This document shows, in pieces, positions 53,107 through 62,249 of a stretch of 64,000 nt of DNA; the stretch's first letter is position 1; every line of letters begins with the position of its first letter. Origin of the DNA: Flavobacteriaceae bacterium (GTDB taxonomy: Bacteria > Bacteroidota > Bacteroidia > Flavobacteriales > Flavobacteriaceae); assembly GCA_016764435.1 (NCBI GenBank), contig JAESRX010000007.1, positions 1 through 64,000 on the forward strand, read 5' to 3'. The translations under genes and the position numbers were made by a program. The notes below the pieces were generated by a model that saw only the letters and a list, made by a program, of their open reading frames with translations, did no database searches and was not told the origin of the DNA.

Positions 53107-54627
53107 TTATTGCTTTATAAACGTGAATTCCGTAAAATCAAAATCGGGATTGGGCACATCTATATGTAATTGAGAGATGCTTCCTTTCTTATCGAGGTCA
53201 AACCACAGTTTTCCTTGAGGTAATGAGCAGAGAGAAGTGTCAAATCTAAAGGTAAATATATGATGGTTCCAATGCTTTAAATTCGCATGAAAAATAGGTG
53301 TTTTTTCCATTTGGAATTCTAAGGTGCCACTTTTAAAACTAACGGTAACATTTCCATACATTTTATCGTGATACACGCCAGCGTATTCCTTTAGATTCAG
53401 ATGGTTTTTATCGATTGTCCCACGTTGTAGTTCTAGAGATCTTGCCTTGGATGCCTGCTCTTGCTCTTTCTTTTTCTTAAAGGTAAGGTAAGTTGCGGAC
53501 CAATCTTTATCATCCATGTTATTAGCGACTAATACATCCATGATTTTATTAGAAAGTGCTCCAGGTAGCCAGTTTATACTATTGGTTAAAATAACAACCG
53601 CCAAATCTTTTTCAGGGATAAAAAATGATTTTGATATCATGCCATCATAGCCTCCTGAATGAGAAATTATTTTAACACCTTCATAGTCTTCTAAATTCCA
53701 TCCCATTCCGTAACTGGAAAAATGTTTTTTATGTGCGTTTTTTCGAACGCTAAAGTTAATGTGAGGTGTTGTTAATTGATTGAATTGTTTGGTGGAGAAA
53801 TATTCTTTTTCGTCTATGGTACCTTCTTTTAAATTTAGTTGGAGCCATTTAGAAAAATCATGTACTGAGGAAATCAATGCTCCTGCAGGTGCAATATTGT
53901 CCCAGTTAACCCATGCTAAGGCTATGTTTTTACCATTTTCAGTGAAATATGGAGTGGCGATATTGTGTGTCGATGTTAATTGAGACGTAGAGGTAAGGGT
54001 ACGGTCCATTTTTAAGGGCCTAATAAATTCCTCTTGCACATATGTACTCCAAGATTTTTCGGTCACTTTTTCTAGGATTTGTCCGGCAGCCAAGTAAGAA
54101 ATATTCGAATAGCCAAAGGTCGTTCTAAATTCAAATTTTGGCTGTAAATATTGTTGGGCTTGGATTATTTCTTTGGGGGTTTTAGTGGTGGCATACCATA
54201 ATAAATCACCACTAAATGTAGCAAGTCCACTTCGGTGAGAAAGTAAGTCTGCAATGGTGAAATGTTGTGTCACATAATCATCATACATTTTAAAATACGG
54301 AAGGTAATTGATCACTTTATCTGTCCATTTTATTTTTCCTAGATCTACTAATTGTGCAAGAGCACTTGCAGTAAAAGCTTTCGAATTAGAGGCGACAGCA
54401 AATAATGTGTGTTCATTAACGGCTTGCTGTGTTTTAATATTTGTAACTCCATATCCCTTACTAAGGTAAATACTGTCCGAACTTACTATAGCAATGGCCA
54501 TTCCTGGAATGTTCCACTCTTGGTCTGATTTATTGAAATAAGAGTCTAGATGTTGGAGTTGTTCTTTTGTTTGTGCCTCGGTAAATAAGAAAGTACAGAG
54601 GAAAATTAAGGTTATTAATTTTCTCAT
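53107..54627 (-). CDS. Secreted serine hydrolase, beta-lactamase family
   Basis: A 506-residue class C beta-lactamase-like protein with a signal peptide (ends FTEAQ). Catalytic motifs are SNSK near residues 81-84 (SxxK), YSN near 174-176 (YxN) and HSGG near 324-327. The last 110 residues (from NLKEYAGVYHDKMYGN) are a DUF3471-like lipocalin-type domain. Such proteins are usually peptidases or esterases rather than antibiotic-resistance enzymes. The gene diverges from the satD-like operon, and the palindromic elements lie between them. Confidence 0.92.
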   Translation of the reverse strand: MRKLITLIFLCTFLFTEAQTKEQLQHLDSYFNKSDQEWNIPGMAIAIVSSDSIYLSKGYGVTNIKTQQAVNEHTLFAVASNSKAFTASALAQLVDLGKIKWTDKVINYLPYFKMYDDYVTQHFTIADLLSHRSGLATFSGDLLWYATTKTPKEIIQAQQYLQPKFEFRTTFGYSNISYLAAGQILEKVTEKSWSTYVQEEFIRPLKMDRTLTSTSQLTSTHNIATPYFTENGKNIALAWVNWDNIAPAGALISSVHDFSKWLQLNLKEGTIDEKEYFSTKQFNQLTTPHINFSVRKNAHKKHFSSYGMGWNLEDYEGVKIISHSGGYDGMISKSFFIPEKDLAVVILTNSINWLPGALSNKIMDVLVANNMDDKDWSATYLTFKKKKEQEQASKARSLELQRGTIDKNHLNLKEYAGVYHDKMYGNVTVSFKSGTLEFQMEKTPIFHANLKHWNHHIFTFRFDTSLCSLPQGKLWFDLDKKGSISQLHIDVPNPDFDFTEFTFIKQ

Positions 54628-54743
54628 TGCTTGATGATTGTTTTGATGTTTTAATTCCTTGTAGTTTATGAACTACGAAAATACTAAAACATTGAGAATA
54701 AATGTTTGTTATAAATGAATATATATGATCGCTATTTTGTTAA

Positions 54744-54763
54744 TATAAGTCTTAAGGGTTATA
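54744..54763. promoter_or_regulatory. Operator-like palindrome A upstream of the satD-like gene
   Basis: TATAAGTCTTAAGGGTTATA, a near palindrome centred on CTTAAG. The element at 54773-54792 is an inverted copy (18 of 20 positions match when reverse-complemented). The two centres are 29 bases apart. Confidence 0.65.
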
Positions 54764-54772
54764 ATGCATATA

Positions 54773-54792
54773 TATAACGCTTAAGGCTTATA
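54773..54792. promoter_or_regulatory. Operator-like palindrome B upstream of the satD-like gene
   Basis: TATAACGCTTAAGGCTTATA. Its reverse complement matches element A at 18 of 20 bases. It ends 64 bases before the satD-like ATG and overlaps the longer, rejected start at 54794. Confidence 0.65.
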
Positions 54793-54856
54793 TATGTGTA
54801 TTATAATGTGTAACTATTATAATATATGTATATTGCAGTATCAGAAAAACATTAAT

Positions 54857-55516
54857 ATGAGACAAGCGGTCCTTACTGCAGACATTATAGATTCGCAACA
54901 GATTACTAATATGCAAGATTTATTTAGCTCTTTGAGTTTTATTATTCAAGATATATCGAAATGGTTAGGGCTTAAAATTAATTATGAAACATACCGTGGT
55001 GATAGTTTTCAGATAGAAATGGAAAGTCCTGAAAAGGCTTGTTTAGTAGCGGTCATTATTAGAGCTGGATTGCGTTCTAAAAGAGGGAGTAAATTAAAAA
55101 ACACAAGTGTATTGTCCCTTCATAAGTTGTGGGATGCTAGGTTTTCTATAGCCATAGGTGAGGGACATTTTTCAGAAAAATCATTGGTTGAGTCCAATGG
55201 ATCTGTGCACATACTATCCGGAACTAAATTTGATTTATTAAAAAAGAAGCACACTACCTTATTATTGAGTAGTGAAGATACCGCACTCAATGATCAATTA
55301 GAAGTGCTGACTAAATTAATGGAAACCATTATCTTAAAATGGTCTAATTTAAGTGCAGAGGCTATTTATTATATGTTATTACATAAGACAACGCAGCAAG
55401 AACTTGCAAATATACTTGATGTAACCCAGCCTGCCATTCATAAGAGATTGAGTACCGCAAATTTAGATGCCATTTCAATGAGTTTGAATTATATAGATGA
55501 ATTAATAGCAGAATAA
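54857..55516 (+). CDS. SatD-family regulator-like protein
   Basis: A 219-residue protein starting at ATG 54857 (MRQAVLTADIIDSQQ). An upstream in-frame start at 54794 touches operator-like element B and is not believed. Residues 1-140 form the SatD-like domain (LTADIIDS, then YRGDSFQIE), which resembles a nucleotide-cyclase fold. The C-terminal 40 residues hold a helix-turn-helix (QQELANILDVTQPAIHKRL), so DNA binding is likely. It is directly joined to the DUF3307 gene: stop TAA is followed at once by ATG. It probably regulates its own operon through the paired palindromes. The ligand is unknown. Confidence 0.8.
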   Translation: MRQAVLTADIIDSQQITNMQDLFSSLSFIIQDISKWLGLKINYETYRGDSFQIEMESPEKACLVAVIIRAGLRSKRGSKLKNTSVLSLHKLWDARFSIAIGEGHFSEKSLVESNGSVHILSGTKFDLLKKKHTTLLLSSEDTALNDQLEVLTKLMETIILKWSNLSAEAIYYMLLHKTTQQELANILDVTQPAIHKRLSTANLDAISMSLNYIDELIAE

Positions 55517-56233
55517 ATGACAGAATTTACACTATTATTGTTACAAATACTTCTAGCACATGTATTAGGAGATTTCTTATTGCAACCCAGTAAATGGGTA
55601 GCACACAAAGAAAAGTGGAAAATCCGCTCTAAATATTTATACCTCCATGTAATACTCCATGGTGTATTAGTGTATGTTTTTATAGGGGAATGGAATCAGG
55701 TAACGGTTCCAATCTTACTGGTTTGTTGCCATTTTTTAATAGATCTGATTAAATTGTATCAAAAGAAAAATATTTTGTGGTTTTTATTAGATCAAGGGGC
55801 ACACCTGATTAGTATTCTTGTTATTTGGATGTTATTTTATGGCCAATTTCAATATGTTCAAGGGTTGTTTTTAGTACTTATTTCTTCTGTGAAGGCTTGG
55901 AAGCTGGCATTAGCATATGCATTTATACTGCAACCTGTATCCGTTCTGATGTATCAGCTCACTAGAAAGTGGCATTCAGAAATAGAAGAAGAGAAAGATG
56001 AAAGCTTGACAAGTGCAGGGAAATGGATTGGGATGTTAGAGCGTGTTCTTATCTTAACCTTTATAGTGATTAATCAGTTTGCTGCAATTGGTTTTTTATT
56101 GGCTGCAAAATCTATTTTTAGGTTTGGGGATTTGACGCAAAAGAAAGACAGAAAATTAACCGAGTACATTTTAATAGGGACATTACTTAGTTTTACCATT
56201 ACAATATTAGTGGGACTCCTTGTATGCTCCTAA
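55517..56233 (+). CDS. DUF3307 membrane protein
   Basis: A 238-residue protein with five to six hydrophobic segments. The DUF3307 opening LLLQILLAHVLGDFLLQPSKWVAHKE is clear, with HFLIDLIKLY near residues 73-82. The C-terminal half (from GMLERVLILTFIVINQFAAIGFLLAAKSIFRF) carries a second set of membrane segments, also a recurrent block in this family. Function is unknown. Its ATG directly follows the stop of the satD-like gene, and the two genes are a recurrent pair in Bacteroidota. Confidence 0.88.
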   Translation: MTEFTLLLLQILLAHVLGDFLLQPSKWVAHKEKWKIRSKYLYLHVILHGVLVYVFIGEWNQVTVPILLVCCHFLIDLIKLYQKKNILWFLLDQGAHLISILVIWMLFYGQFQYVQGLFLVLISSVKAWKLALAYAFILQPVSVLMYQLTRKWHSEIEEEKDESLTSAGKWIGMLERVLILTFIVINQFAAIGFLLAAKSIFRFGDLTQKKDRKLTEYILIGTLLSFTITILVGLLVCS

Positions 56234-56280
56234 GTTTTTCAGTACTTATAAATTTAAAAGAGTGCATTTAGTAGAATGGT

Positions 56281-56310
56281 TTGCTATCAACTTAAATTGT
56301 AGTATTTTTG
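56281..56310 (+). promoter_or_regulatory. Consensus promoter of the YkgJ-type gene
   Basis: TTG at 56281-56283, a 19-base spacer, and TATTTTTG at 56303-56310: a complete match to the Bacteroidota consensus. The predicted start near 56317 leaves a leader of about 12 bases before ATG 56329 and rules out the earlier in-frame start at 56308. Confidence 0.75.
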
Positions 56311-56328
56311 CAAATTATAAATACACGT

Positions 56329-56826
56329 ATGAAACCAACATTAGAAGACTTAGGCGAATTGTCGAAAGAGAAAATGGTTGAGAATAAAAAATATTTTCAA
56401 CGATTAAAAAAGAGAACACCTAAAAATTTAGATGTTATCGTAAGGGAAATTCATGACAAAGAGTTTGAGAAAACTGATTGTTTGGACTGTGGGAACTGCT
56501 GTAAAACGAGTAGCCCTATATTTACAGAAAGGGATATTACCCGTATCTCAAAGCATTTAAAAATGAAAGAGGTCAAGTTTATAGCGACTTATTTGGATAG
56601 GGATGAGGATGATTTTTATGTATTAAAGGGAGCGCCTTGTACGTTTTTAGATGCAGATAATTCTTGTTTTATTTATGACGTTAGGCCCAAAGCATGTAGT
56701 GAGTATCCACATACAAATAGGCGTAAATTTATTCAGTTGGCAGAATTAACTCTTAAGAATACAGAGATTTGTCCGGCAGTGTACAATATAATGGAGACCC
56801 TAAAAGAGAAGTTACCGAAAGTGTAA
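56329..56826 (+). CDS. YkgJ-family zinc/iron-chelating cysteine-cluster protein
   Basis: A 165-residue soluble protein with the cysteine pattern of UPF0153/YkgJ: CLDCGNCC near residues 52-59, CTFLDADNSCFIYDVRPKAC near 104-123, and a last Cys in EICPAVYN. These should bind a zinc or iron-sulfur centre. Biochemical role unknown. It has its own consensus promoter and a strong terminator, so it is monocistronic. Confidence 0.9.
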   Translation: MKPTLEDLGELSKEKMVENKKYFQRLKKRTPKNLDVIVREIHDKEFEKTDCLDCGNCCKTSSPIFTERDITRISKHLKMKEVKFIATYLDRDEDDFYVLKGAPCTFLDADNSCFIYDVRPKACSEYPHTNRRKFIQLAELTLKNTEICPAVYNIMETLKEKLPKV

Positions 56827-56861
56827 TTTTTTTTAGTGTTTTTAACATCTAGAGTTCCTAA

Positions 56862-56904
56862 AACAGGCTTGTCATTCTCAAAATGACAAGCCTGTTCTTT
56901 TTTT
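56862..56904 (+). terminator. Terminator of the YkgJ-type gene
   Basis: Fifteen-base perfect arms (AACAGGCTTGTCATT / AATGACAAGCCTGTT) with a 5-base loop and a following T-run. Confidence 0.9.
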
Positions 56905-57078
56905 AATTGACATTAGTGTTTGGTTTTTAGTCTTTTTTATAAAAGACATCCATACAAAGTGTACGATTAAAAACAGCTCCAATTGATCGCTAAATTAAAA
57001 TCAAATCCAAGGTATGAGGTGTATTTCAAAAAGGCACAAAAACACTTGGTTATTTCGTGTTGTTATATTTTATAACAT

Positions 57079-57113
57079 AAAGAGCTTCTGTTAAAACGGA
57101 AGCTCTTTTTTAG
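57079..57113. terminator. Hairpin downstream of the first M1 peptidase gene
   Basis: AAAGAGCTTC / GAAGCTCTTT arms with a 10-base loop. The best T-run is on the plus-strand side, so direction is uncertain. Nothing else was seen between 56905 and 57115. Confidence 0.55.
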
Positions 57114-57115
57114 TA

Positions 57116-59266
57116 TTACTTGTTCTTAAAGCGATCGAATTTACTAGAATTTTGAACAGGCCAATAGTTATTAGAAGTATTGATATCTGCAGATTCTAAG
57201 GCTGGATCTAATAGTATTTGTTTTAATTTCTTGTAAGAAGTATAGGTCTTTATAAATTTAAATTCATTTTTTCGCCACACTTCTGCTGGATAAACGACAC
57301 GTTCTGAACTATTATCTGTAAAGATATACTGTACAATGATAGGCATAATCAGTCCTCCAGGTTTTATGAACTCTATTTCATAGGCGTAATTTGGAAGGCG
57401 ACTACTTGTGGTAGTTGTTGTTAGATTATAATTATTAGTGATCTCCTTTTCATCCATAGGGTCACTGAATTTCATCTCTTTTCTCAGAATAGTTATGGCC
57501 TTATTACTGTTGTTTTTTTCTGTAATAAAGGCATAACTTTTAACGGATTTTATACCTATGTCTACTACGTCAGTGGTGTAGAACCATCCTCTCCAAAACC
57601 AATCCAAATCCATAGCAGATGCATCTTCCATAGTTCTAAAGAAATCAGCAGGAGTAGGGTGTTTAAACATCCAGCGTTTCGAGTAGGTTTTAAATGCATG
57701 GTCAAATAGTTCAGGGCCCATCACTAAATTTCTTAAAATATGTAAGGCAGTTGCGGGTTTTGCATAGGCATTAGATGCAAATTGATAGCTGTCATCAGCC
57801 TTACACATAATAGGCGCAATTTTAGATTGATCACCGCTCATATAACCTACTATTTTATAAGCAGGGCCTCTTTTAGCAGGGTAGCCTTTCTCCCAACGTT
57901 GTTCTGCAAAATATTGTAAAAAGGAGTTTAGTCCTTCATCCATCCATGTCCACTGTCGTTCATCTGAGTTTACAATCATAGGAAAAAAATTATGTCCCAC
58001 TTCATGGATAATTACACTAATCATTTTTTGTTTGATTCGTTGACTGTAGGTCCCGTCTTGATTTGGTCTTCCTCGGTTCCAGCAAATCATAGGATATTCC
58101 ATTCCTTGATTTTTAGCATGCACAGAAATAGCTTTGTGGTAGGGGTAATCGAAGGTGTAATCAGAATAGGATTCCAAGGCTATTTTAATGGCTTTAGTAG
58201 AGTATTGTTCCCACAGTGGATTTCCTTCTTTAGGGTATAATGAATGTGCCATTACTCGCTTTCCTTGAATGTCTACGGCCATGGCGTCAAAAATAAACTT
58301 ACGAGAACTTGCAAAGGCAAAATCACGCACATTAGTAGCCTCTAATTTCCAGGTTTTTGTCTGGGTAGATGTGGTTTTTTCTTTGAGAATTATTTCCTCT
58401 TGATTGCTGATTATAACAGGCGTCGTATAGCTATTCATTGCCATTTTATACCTTTTTAATTGTAGGGGAGTGAATACCTCTTTTCTATTGGTCAGTTTTC
58501 CTGTTCCGTCAAGAATATGGTCAGAAGGCACGGTAATGTTTACCTGGTAATTTCCGAATTCTAAGGCCCATTCACTACGTCCCCAGAATTGCTGATGCTG
58601 CCAGCCTTCTACATTATTATAAACGGCAAGTCTCGGAAAAAACTGAGCGATAATATACAGGTTATTTCCATCTTTAGGGAAATGCTCATAACCAGAGCGC
58701 CCTTTCTCTTCTACAAAGTTATTAATATGATACCACCAATCTATCGTGAATACGAAGTGCTCACCAGCTTTTAATGGACGCGGGATTTGAATACGCATCA
58801 TGGTGTAATTAATCTGGTATTCTAATTGCCGCTTATTACTGTCTTTTACCGAAACAATGTTAAAACCTCCATCAAAAGGATCAATAAAGTGTTTTGAAAA
58901 ATCTTTAGGACTCATTAATGCAGCAATTTTTCCAGGTGAAATTGCTTGAGTTTTGGAGTTTTTCCTGCGTTTATTTTGGTCTAATTGTACCCAGAGATAG
59001 GTTAATGTATCATCGGAATTATTGTGATAAGTAATAGTTTCTGTTCCGATTAATTTGTTGTTTTTTTCGTCTAACACAATGTCCATTACGTAATCAACTT
59101 GCTGTTGTTTGTAATCATGTCCAGGGGCTCCAGAAGCCGTGTGTTCACTATTTGGACTCGGGAGTTCTTGTGCTAATTGCCTAAATTTATGAAGGTTGTA
59201 ATGTGCTTTTTCTTGCGAGAAAATAGCCAATGGAAGTAGTAGAAGTAAGTATTTAAATTTAGTCAT
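57116..59266 (-). CDS. Secreted M1-family metallopeptidase (copy 1)
   Basis: A 716-residue zinc aminopeptidase-like protein with a signal peptide (ends LAIFSQ). The zinc site is HEVGHNFFPMIVNSDE (HExGH plus the downstream Glu in WTWMDEG). Upstream, the block MEYPMICWNRGRP takes the place of the classical GAMEN loop. The N-terminal domain contains the substrate-binding beta-saddle. The C-terminal 130 residues are a beta-sandwich ending in a conserved DINTSNNYWP block. It is a close paralogue of the gene just upstream (59396-61648), with the same block order. The adjacent DUF6702 and CPD proteins suggest a shared peptide-uptake or cleavage role. Confidence 0.93.
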   Translation of the reverse strand: MTKFKYLLLLLPLAIFSQEKAHYNLHKFRQLAQELPSPNSEHTASGAPGHDYKQQQVDYVMDIVLDEKNNKLIGTETITYHNNSDDTLTYLWVQLDQNKRRKNSKTQAISPGKIAALMSPKDFSKHFIDPFDGGFNIVSVKDSNKRQLEYQINYTMMRIQIPRPLKAGEHFVFTIDWWYHINNFVEEKGRSGYEHFPKDGNNLYIIAQFFPRLAVYNNVEGWQHQQFWGRSEWALEFGNYQVNITVPSDHILDGTGKLTNRKEVFTPLQLKRYKMAMNSYTTPVIISNQEEIILKEKTTSTQTKTWKLEATNVRDFAFASSRKFIFDAMAVDIQGKRVMAHSLYPKEGNPLWEQYSTKAIKIALESYSDYTFDYPYHKAISVHAKNQGMEYPMICWNRGRPNQDGTYSQRIKQKMISVIIHEVGHNFFPMIVNSDERQWTWMDEGLNSFLQYFAEQRWEKGYPAKRGPAYKIVGYMSGDQSKIAPIMCKADDSYQFASNAYAKPATALHILRNLVMGPELFDHAFKTYSKRWMFKHPTPADFFRTMEDASAMDLDWFWRGWFYTTDVVDIGIKSVKSYAFITEKNNSNKAITILRKEMKFSDPMDEKEITNNYNLTTTTTSSRLPNYAYEIEFIKPGGLIMPIIVQYIFTDNSSERVVYPAEVWRKNEFKFIKTYTSYKKLKQILLDPALESADINTSNNYWPVQNSSKFDRFKNK

Positions 59267-59327
59267 GTGTATTGGTTACTTGTTAGTGAACTAGTCTACA
59301 ATGTAAGGGAAAATAGGAACATAAAAA

Positions 59328-59383
59328 AACTGTCCAAAAAATAAGTGTTTAGGGGTTTGCTAAATACTTTTTTTTGGACAGTT
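59328..59383. terminator. Long hairpin between the two M1 genes
   Basis: A stem of about 23 base pairs (AACTGTCCAAAAAA... / ...TTTTTTGGACAGTT) with one bulge, one G-U pair and a 9-base loop. It may terminate copy 2 transcripts or act as a processing site inside the operon. Confidence 0.65.
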
Positions 59384-59395
59384 GTGGTATTTTAT

Positions 59396-61648
59396 TTATT
59401 CTTTTATAGTACTTGTTTTAAAGGATTCAAACCTGTTTTCTGCTTTTTTAGGCCAGTGGTTGTTCGCTTCATTCACGTCTGCGGTTTGTTGGTCTGGATC
59501 CACGACTATGGAAACTACCTTTTTTGAAGAGGTGAAGACTTTAGTCACTTCCTTGTCATTTTTTCTCCAAACCTGAGCAGGATACTGAAGGCGCTCTTTA
59601 GTACCGTCCTCAAAAGTATATTCAACGATAATAGGCATGATTAAGCCTCCCAACTTTTCGAAATGAATTTCATAGAAATAATTAGGAATATCAATATCTT
59701 TTAAGGAAATATTATTTTCTTTTAAATAGTCCTCAAGGATTTTTAATTCTTGAGGTTTTTTGGTGGTAGAAACACGGTTATACTCTTCACTTTTTTCAGA
59801 AACCAAATATAAGGATGCAGGAATTTCATCGATATTTTTACCGTATTTTTTTAATAATTCGGTAGCTCTTTTTGTTTTGATGTCTGTAACTCTATAGCTA
59901 GTCACATCTTTTATTCCGATATCATTATTACGAGTGGTGTAAAACCATCCTCTCCAAAACCAGTCTAAGTCCATCGCAGAGGCGTCTTCCATAGTTCTGA
60001 AAAAATCTGCTGGTGTAGGGTGTTTGAATTTCCATCTATTGGCATAAGTTTTAAACGCATAATCAAATAATTCAGGTCCCATAATAGTTTCTCGTAGGAT
60101 AAACAATCCTGCCGCTGGTTTGTGATAAGCATTGGAACCGAATTGTTTTACGTCTTCACTATTGGTCATGATAGGTGTCAAATTATCTTGATTTCCGGCC
60201 ATGTATCCAATAATATTTTTTGGGTATTTAGAGGTAGGAAATAGTTTGCTGTCATACTTTTCTTCTGCGTATATTTCAACAAAGGTATTTATTCCTTCAT
60301 CCATCCATGACCATTTTCTCTCGTCAGAATTTACAATCATTGGGAAGAAATTATGTCCGATTTCATGGGTGATAACTCCAATCATTCCCTTTTTTAATCG
60401 GTCAGATACAACTTTGTTGTTTTTAGGTCTACCGTGATTCCAACAGATCATTGGGTATTCCATACCTTGTCTGTCTGCATTTACTGAAATGGCTTTAGGA
60501 TATGGATAATCAAAGGTGAATTTAGAATATTCTTTTAAGGTATTTGCAATTATTCTTGAAGAATGTTCTTCCCATAACGGATTTCCTTCTTTGGGATATA
60601 AGGAGTAAGCCATCACTTTTTTACTTTCTAATTGTACTGCCATTCCATCCCATATAAATTTACGAGAACTTGAGAAGGCAAAGTCACGTACGTTTTTAGC
60701 TTCTAATGTCCATGTTTTTGTTTTTGTAGAAAACTCTTTGGAAGCTTTTTCCGCTTCTTCTTGAGTGACAATAATTATGGGTTTGTTAAAAGTTTTTTGT
60801 GCTTTTAGAAATCTGTTGTATTGTTTTTTAGTGATGAGCTCTTTTAAATTGGTAATTAAACCCGTTCCGTTAAGAATATGGTCGCTCGGTGTCGTAATAT
60901 TTACGGTGTAGTCTCCAAATTCCAATGCAAATTCTCCAGTACCCCAAAATTGGGCATTTTGCCATCCTTCTACATTATTATATACGGCTAATCTTGGGAA
61001 GAATTGTGCAATAATGTAAAGCTTATTTCCATCATTTTCAAACAATTCAAATCCAGACCGTCCTCCGTCTATAAAATAATTATTAATGTTATACCACCAT
61101 TTTATACTGAATTCAAAGCTTGAGCCTGGAGCAATAGGTGTTGCTAGGTCAATACGCATCATGGTCCAGTTTATTTTGTAAGGTAAGTCGTTTCCATGGC
61201 TGTCTTTTACCTCTTGTAATTTAAATCCTCCGTCAAAATCATTGGTTAAAAATTTTTTTGAAAACTGTTTAGGACTGTATAAAGCACGCGTTCCTCTTGT
61301 ACTAACTTCATCATTTTTAGTATGAGATTCTCGGATATTTTGATCTAACTGTACCCATAAATAGGTGAGCGGATCTTTAGAATTATTATGATAGGTTATT
61401 TTTTCAAAACCAATAATCTTTTGGTTCTTATCATCTAAAGTGATGTCCATTACGTAATCAACCTTCTGTTGAGTGTAGTCAGAACCTGGTGCTCCAGATG
61501 CGGTATGCTGTTTGTTGGGAGTGGGTAAATCCTGTTTTAATTGTCGGAATTTACTGGTGTTATAATGTCCTTTTTTTACAGTGGTCTCCTGTGCGGAAAC
61601 AATACTAATGCTAAAAAAAACAAAAATTAAAGTGGCTAAATTTTTCAT
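59396..61648 (-). CDS. Secreted M1-family metallopeptidase (copy 2)
   Basis: A 750-residue paralogue of the gene downstream. The signal peptide ends SIVSAQ. The zinc motif is HEIGHNFFPMIVNSDE with WSWMDEG, and MEYPMICWNHGRP precedes it. Compared with copy 1 it has an insertion of about 40 residues before the C-terminal sandwich (RATELLKKYGKNIDEIPAS and ENNISLKDI region). The two N-termini are nearly collinear, both starting their mature part with HYN-x-x-KFRQL. This is a recent or conserved tandem duplication. It follows the DUF6702 gene by 59 bases. Confidence 0.93.
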   Translation of the reverse strand: MKNLATLIFVFFSISIVSAQETTVKKGHYNTSKFRQLKQDLPTPNKQHTASGAPGSDYTQQKVDYVMDITLDDKNQKIIGFEKITYHNNSKDPLTYLWVQLDQNIRESHTKNDEVSTRGTRALYSPKQFSKKFLTNDFDGGFKLQEVKDSHGNDLPYKINWTMMRIDLATPIAPGSSFEFSIKWWYNINNYFIDGGRSGFELFENDGNKLYIIAQFFPRLAVYNNVEGWQNAQFWGTGEFALEFGDYTVNITTPSDHILNGTGLITNLKELITKKQYNRFLKAQKTFNKPIIIVTQEEAEKASKEFSTKTKTWTLEAKNVRDFAFSSSRKFIWDGMAVQLESKKVMAYSLYPKEGNPLWEEHSSRIIANTLKEYSKFTFDYPYPKAISVNADRQGMEYPMICWNHGRPKNNKVVSDRLKKGMIGVITHEIGHNFFPMIVNSDERKWSWMDEGINTFVEIYAEEKYDSKLFPTSKYPKNIIGYMAGNQDNLTPIMTNSEDVKQFGSNAYHKPAAGLFILRETIMGPELFDYAFKTYANRWKFKHPTPADFFRTMEDASAMDLDWFWRGWFYTTRNNDIGIKDVTSYRVTDIKTKRATELLKKYGKNIDEIPASLYLVSEKSEEYNRVSTTKKPQELKILEDYLKENNISLKDIDIPNYFYEIHFEKLGGLIMPIIVEYTFEDGTKERLQYPAQVWRKNDKEVTKVFTSSKKVVSIVVDPDQQTADVNEANNHWPKKAENRFESFKTSTIKE

Positions 61649-61707
61649 AGATAAGTTGAATTATAAAAATCAAAATTACTTGTTTTGAACTGATTTTATT
61701 GGAAGAT

Positions 61708-62211
61708 CTAAAATTTTAACAAACCTTTATCTTTTTGTTTATTTAAATAAAAAGAAGTGTGTTTGTTTGCTATTTTAGTTTTTATAATATTCTGTTGTTC
61801 AGGGAAATACTTAAAGAGGGCGGTGTTTCTAATTTCTAATAGACGCAAGGTGTCTATTTGAGTTATTTCTAAATAGAAATATACGATATCGTCCTCATAT
61901 TCTTTTCCTATATAATGGAATGCGCGTTTCTTATTATTGATGTTAAAAATGAGGTTTTTGGATAAGTATTTTTTAAAATAGTTGTCTACACTATCTATTT
62001 CAAAATCGGTGTCTAATTGAAAGGTTTCCGTGTATTGCTTTTCTAAAGCATGTTCTAAATCATCTATAAAATAACGCGTAATTATTTGTAGGGATGCTTT
62101 TTCTTGGACATATTCAACTTGGGTTAAGCTGATGTAGTATTTGTGAACTCCGAAGGCAAATAATGGAAGTATAGTGAATATGATACTCAATGTAAATAGC
62201 TGTCTTTTCAT
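61708..62211 (-). CDS. DUF6702 family exported protein
   Basis: A 167-residue protein with an N-terminal signal or anchor (LSIIFTILPLFAFGVHKYY). The mature part starts KYYISLTQVEYVQEKASLQIITRYFIDDLEHAL, the opening typical of this family. Function unknown. It lies between the CPD-type proteins and the M1 pair and is read in the same direction with gaps of 38 and 59 bases, so it is probably in one transcription unit with them. Confidence 0.85.
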   Translation of the reverse strand: MKRQLFTLSIIFTILPLFAFGVHKYYISLTQVEYVQEKASLQIITRYFIDDLEHALEKQYTETFQLDTDFEIDSVDNYFKKYLSKNLIFNINNKKRAFHYIGKEYEDDIVYFYLEITQIDTLRLLEIRNTALFKYFPEQQNIIKTKIANKHTSFYLNKQKDKGLLKF

Positions 62212-62249
62212 TTTTTGCCTTTTAAATGGCTAATGAACAAAAAGCATTC

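Noticed and set aside
54794-54856. 21-codon N-terminal extension of the satD-like gene
   Set aside because: It abuts operator-like palindrome B and is not part of the recognisable domain; ATG 54857 fits better.
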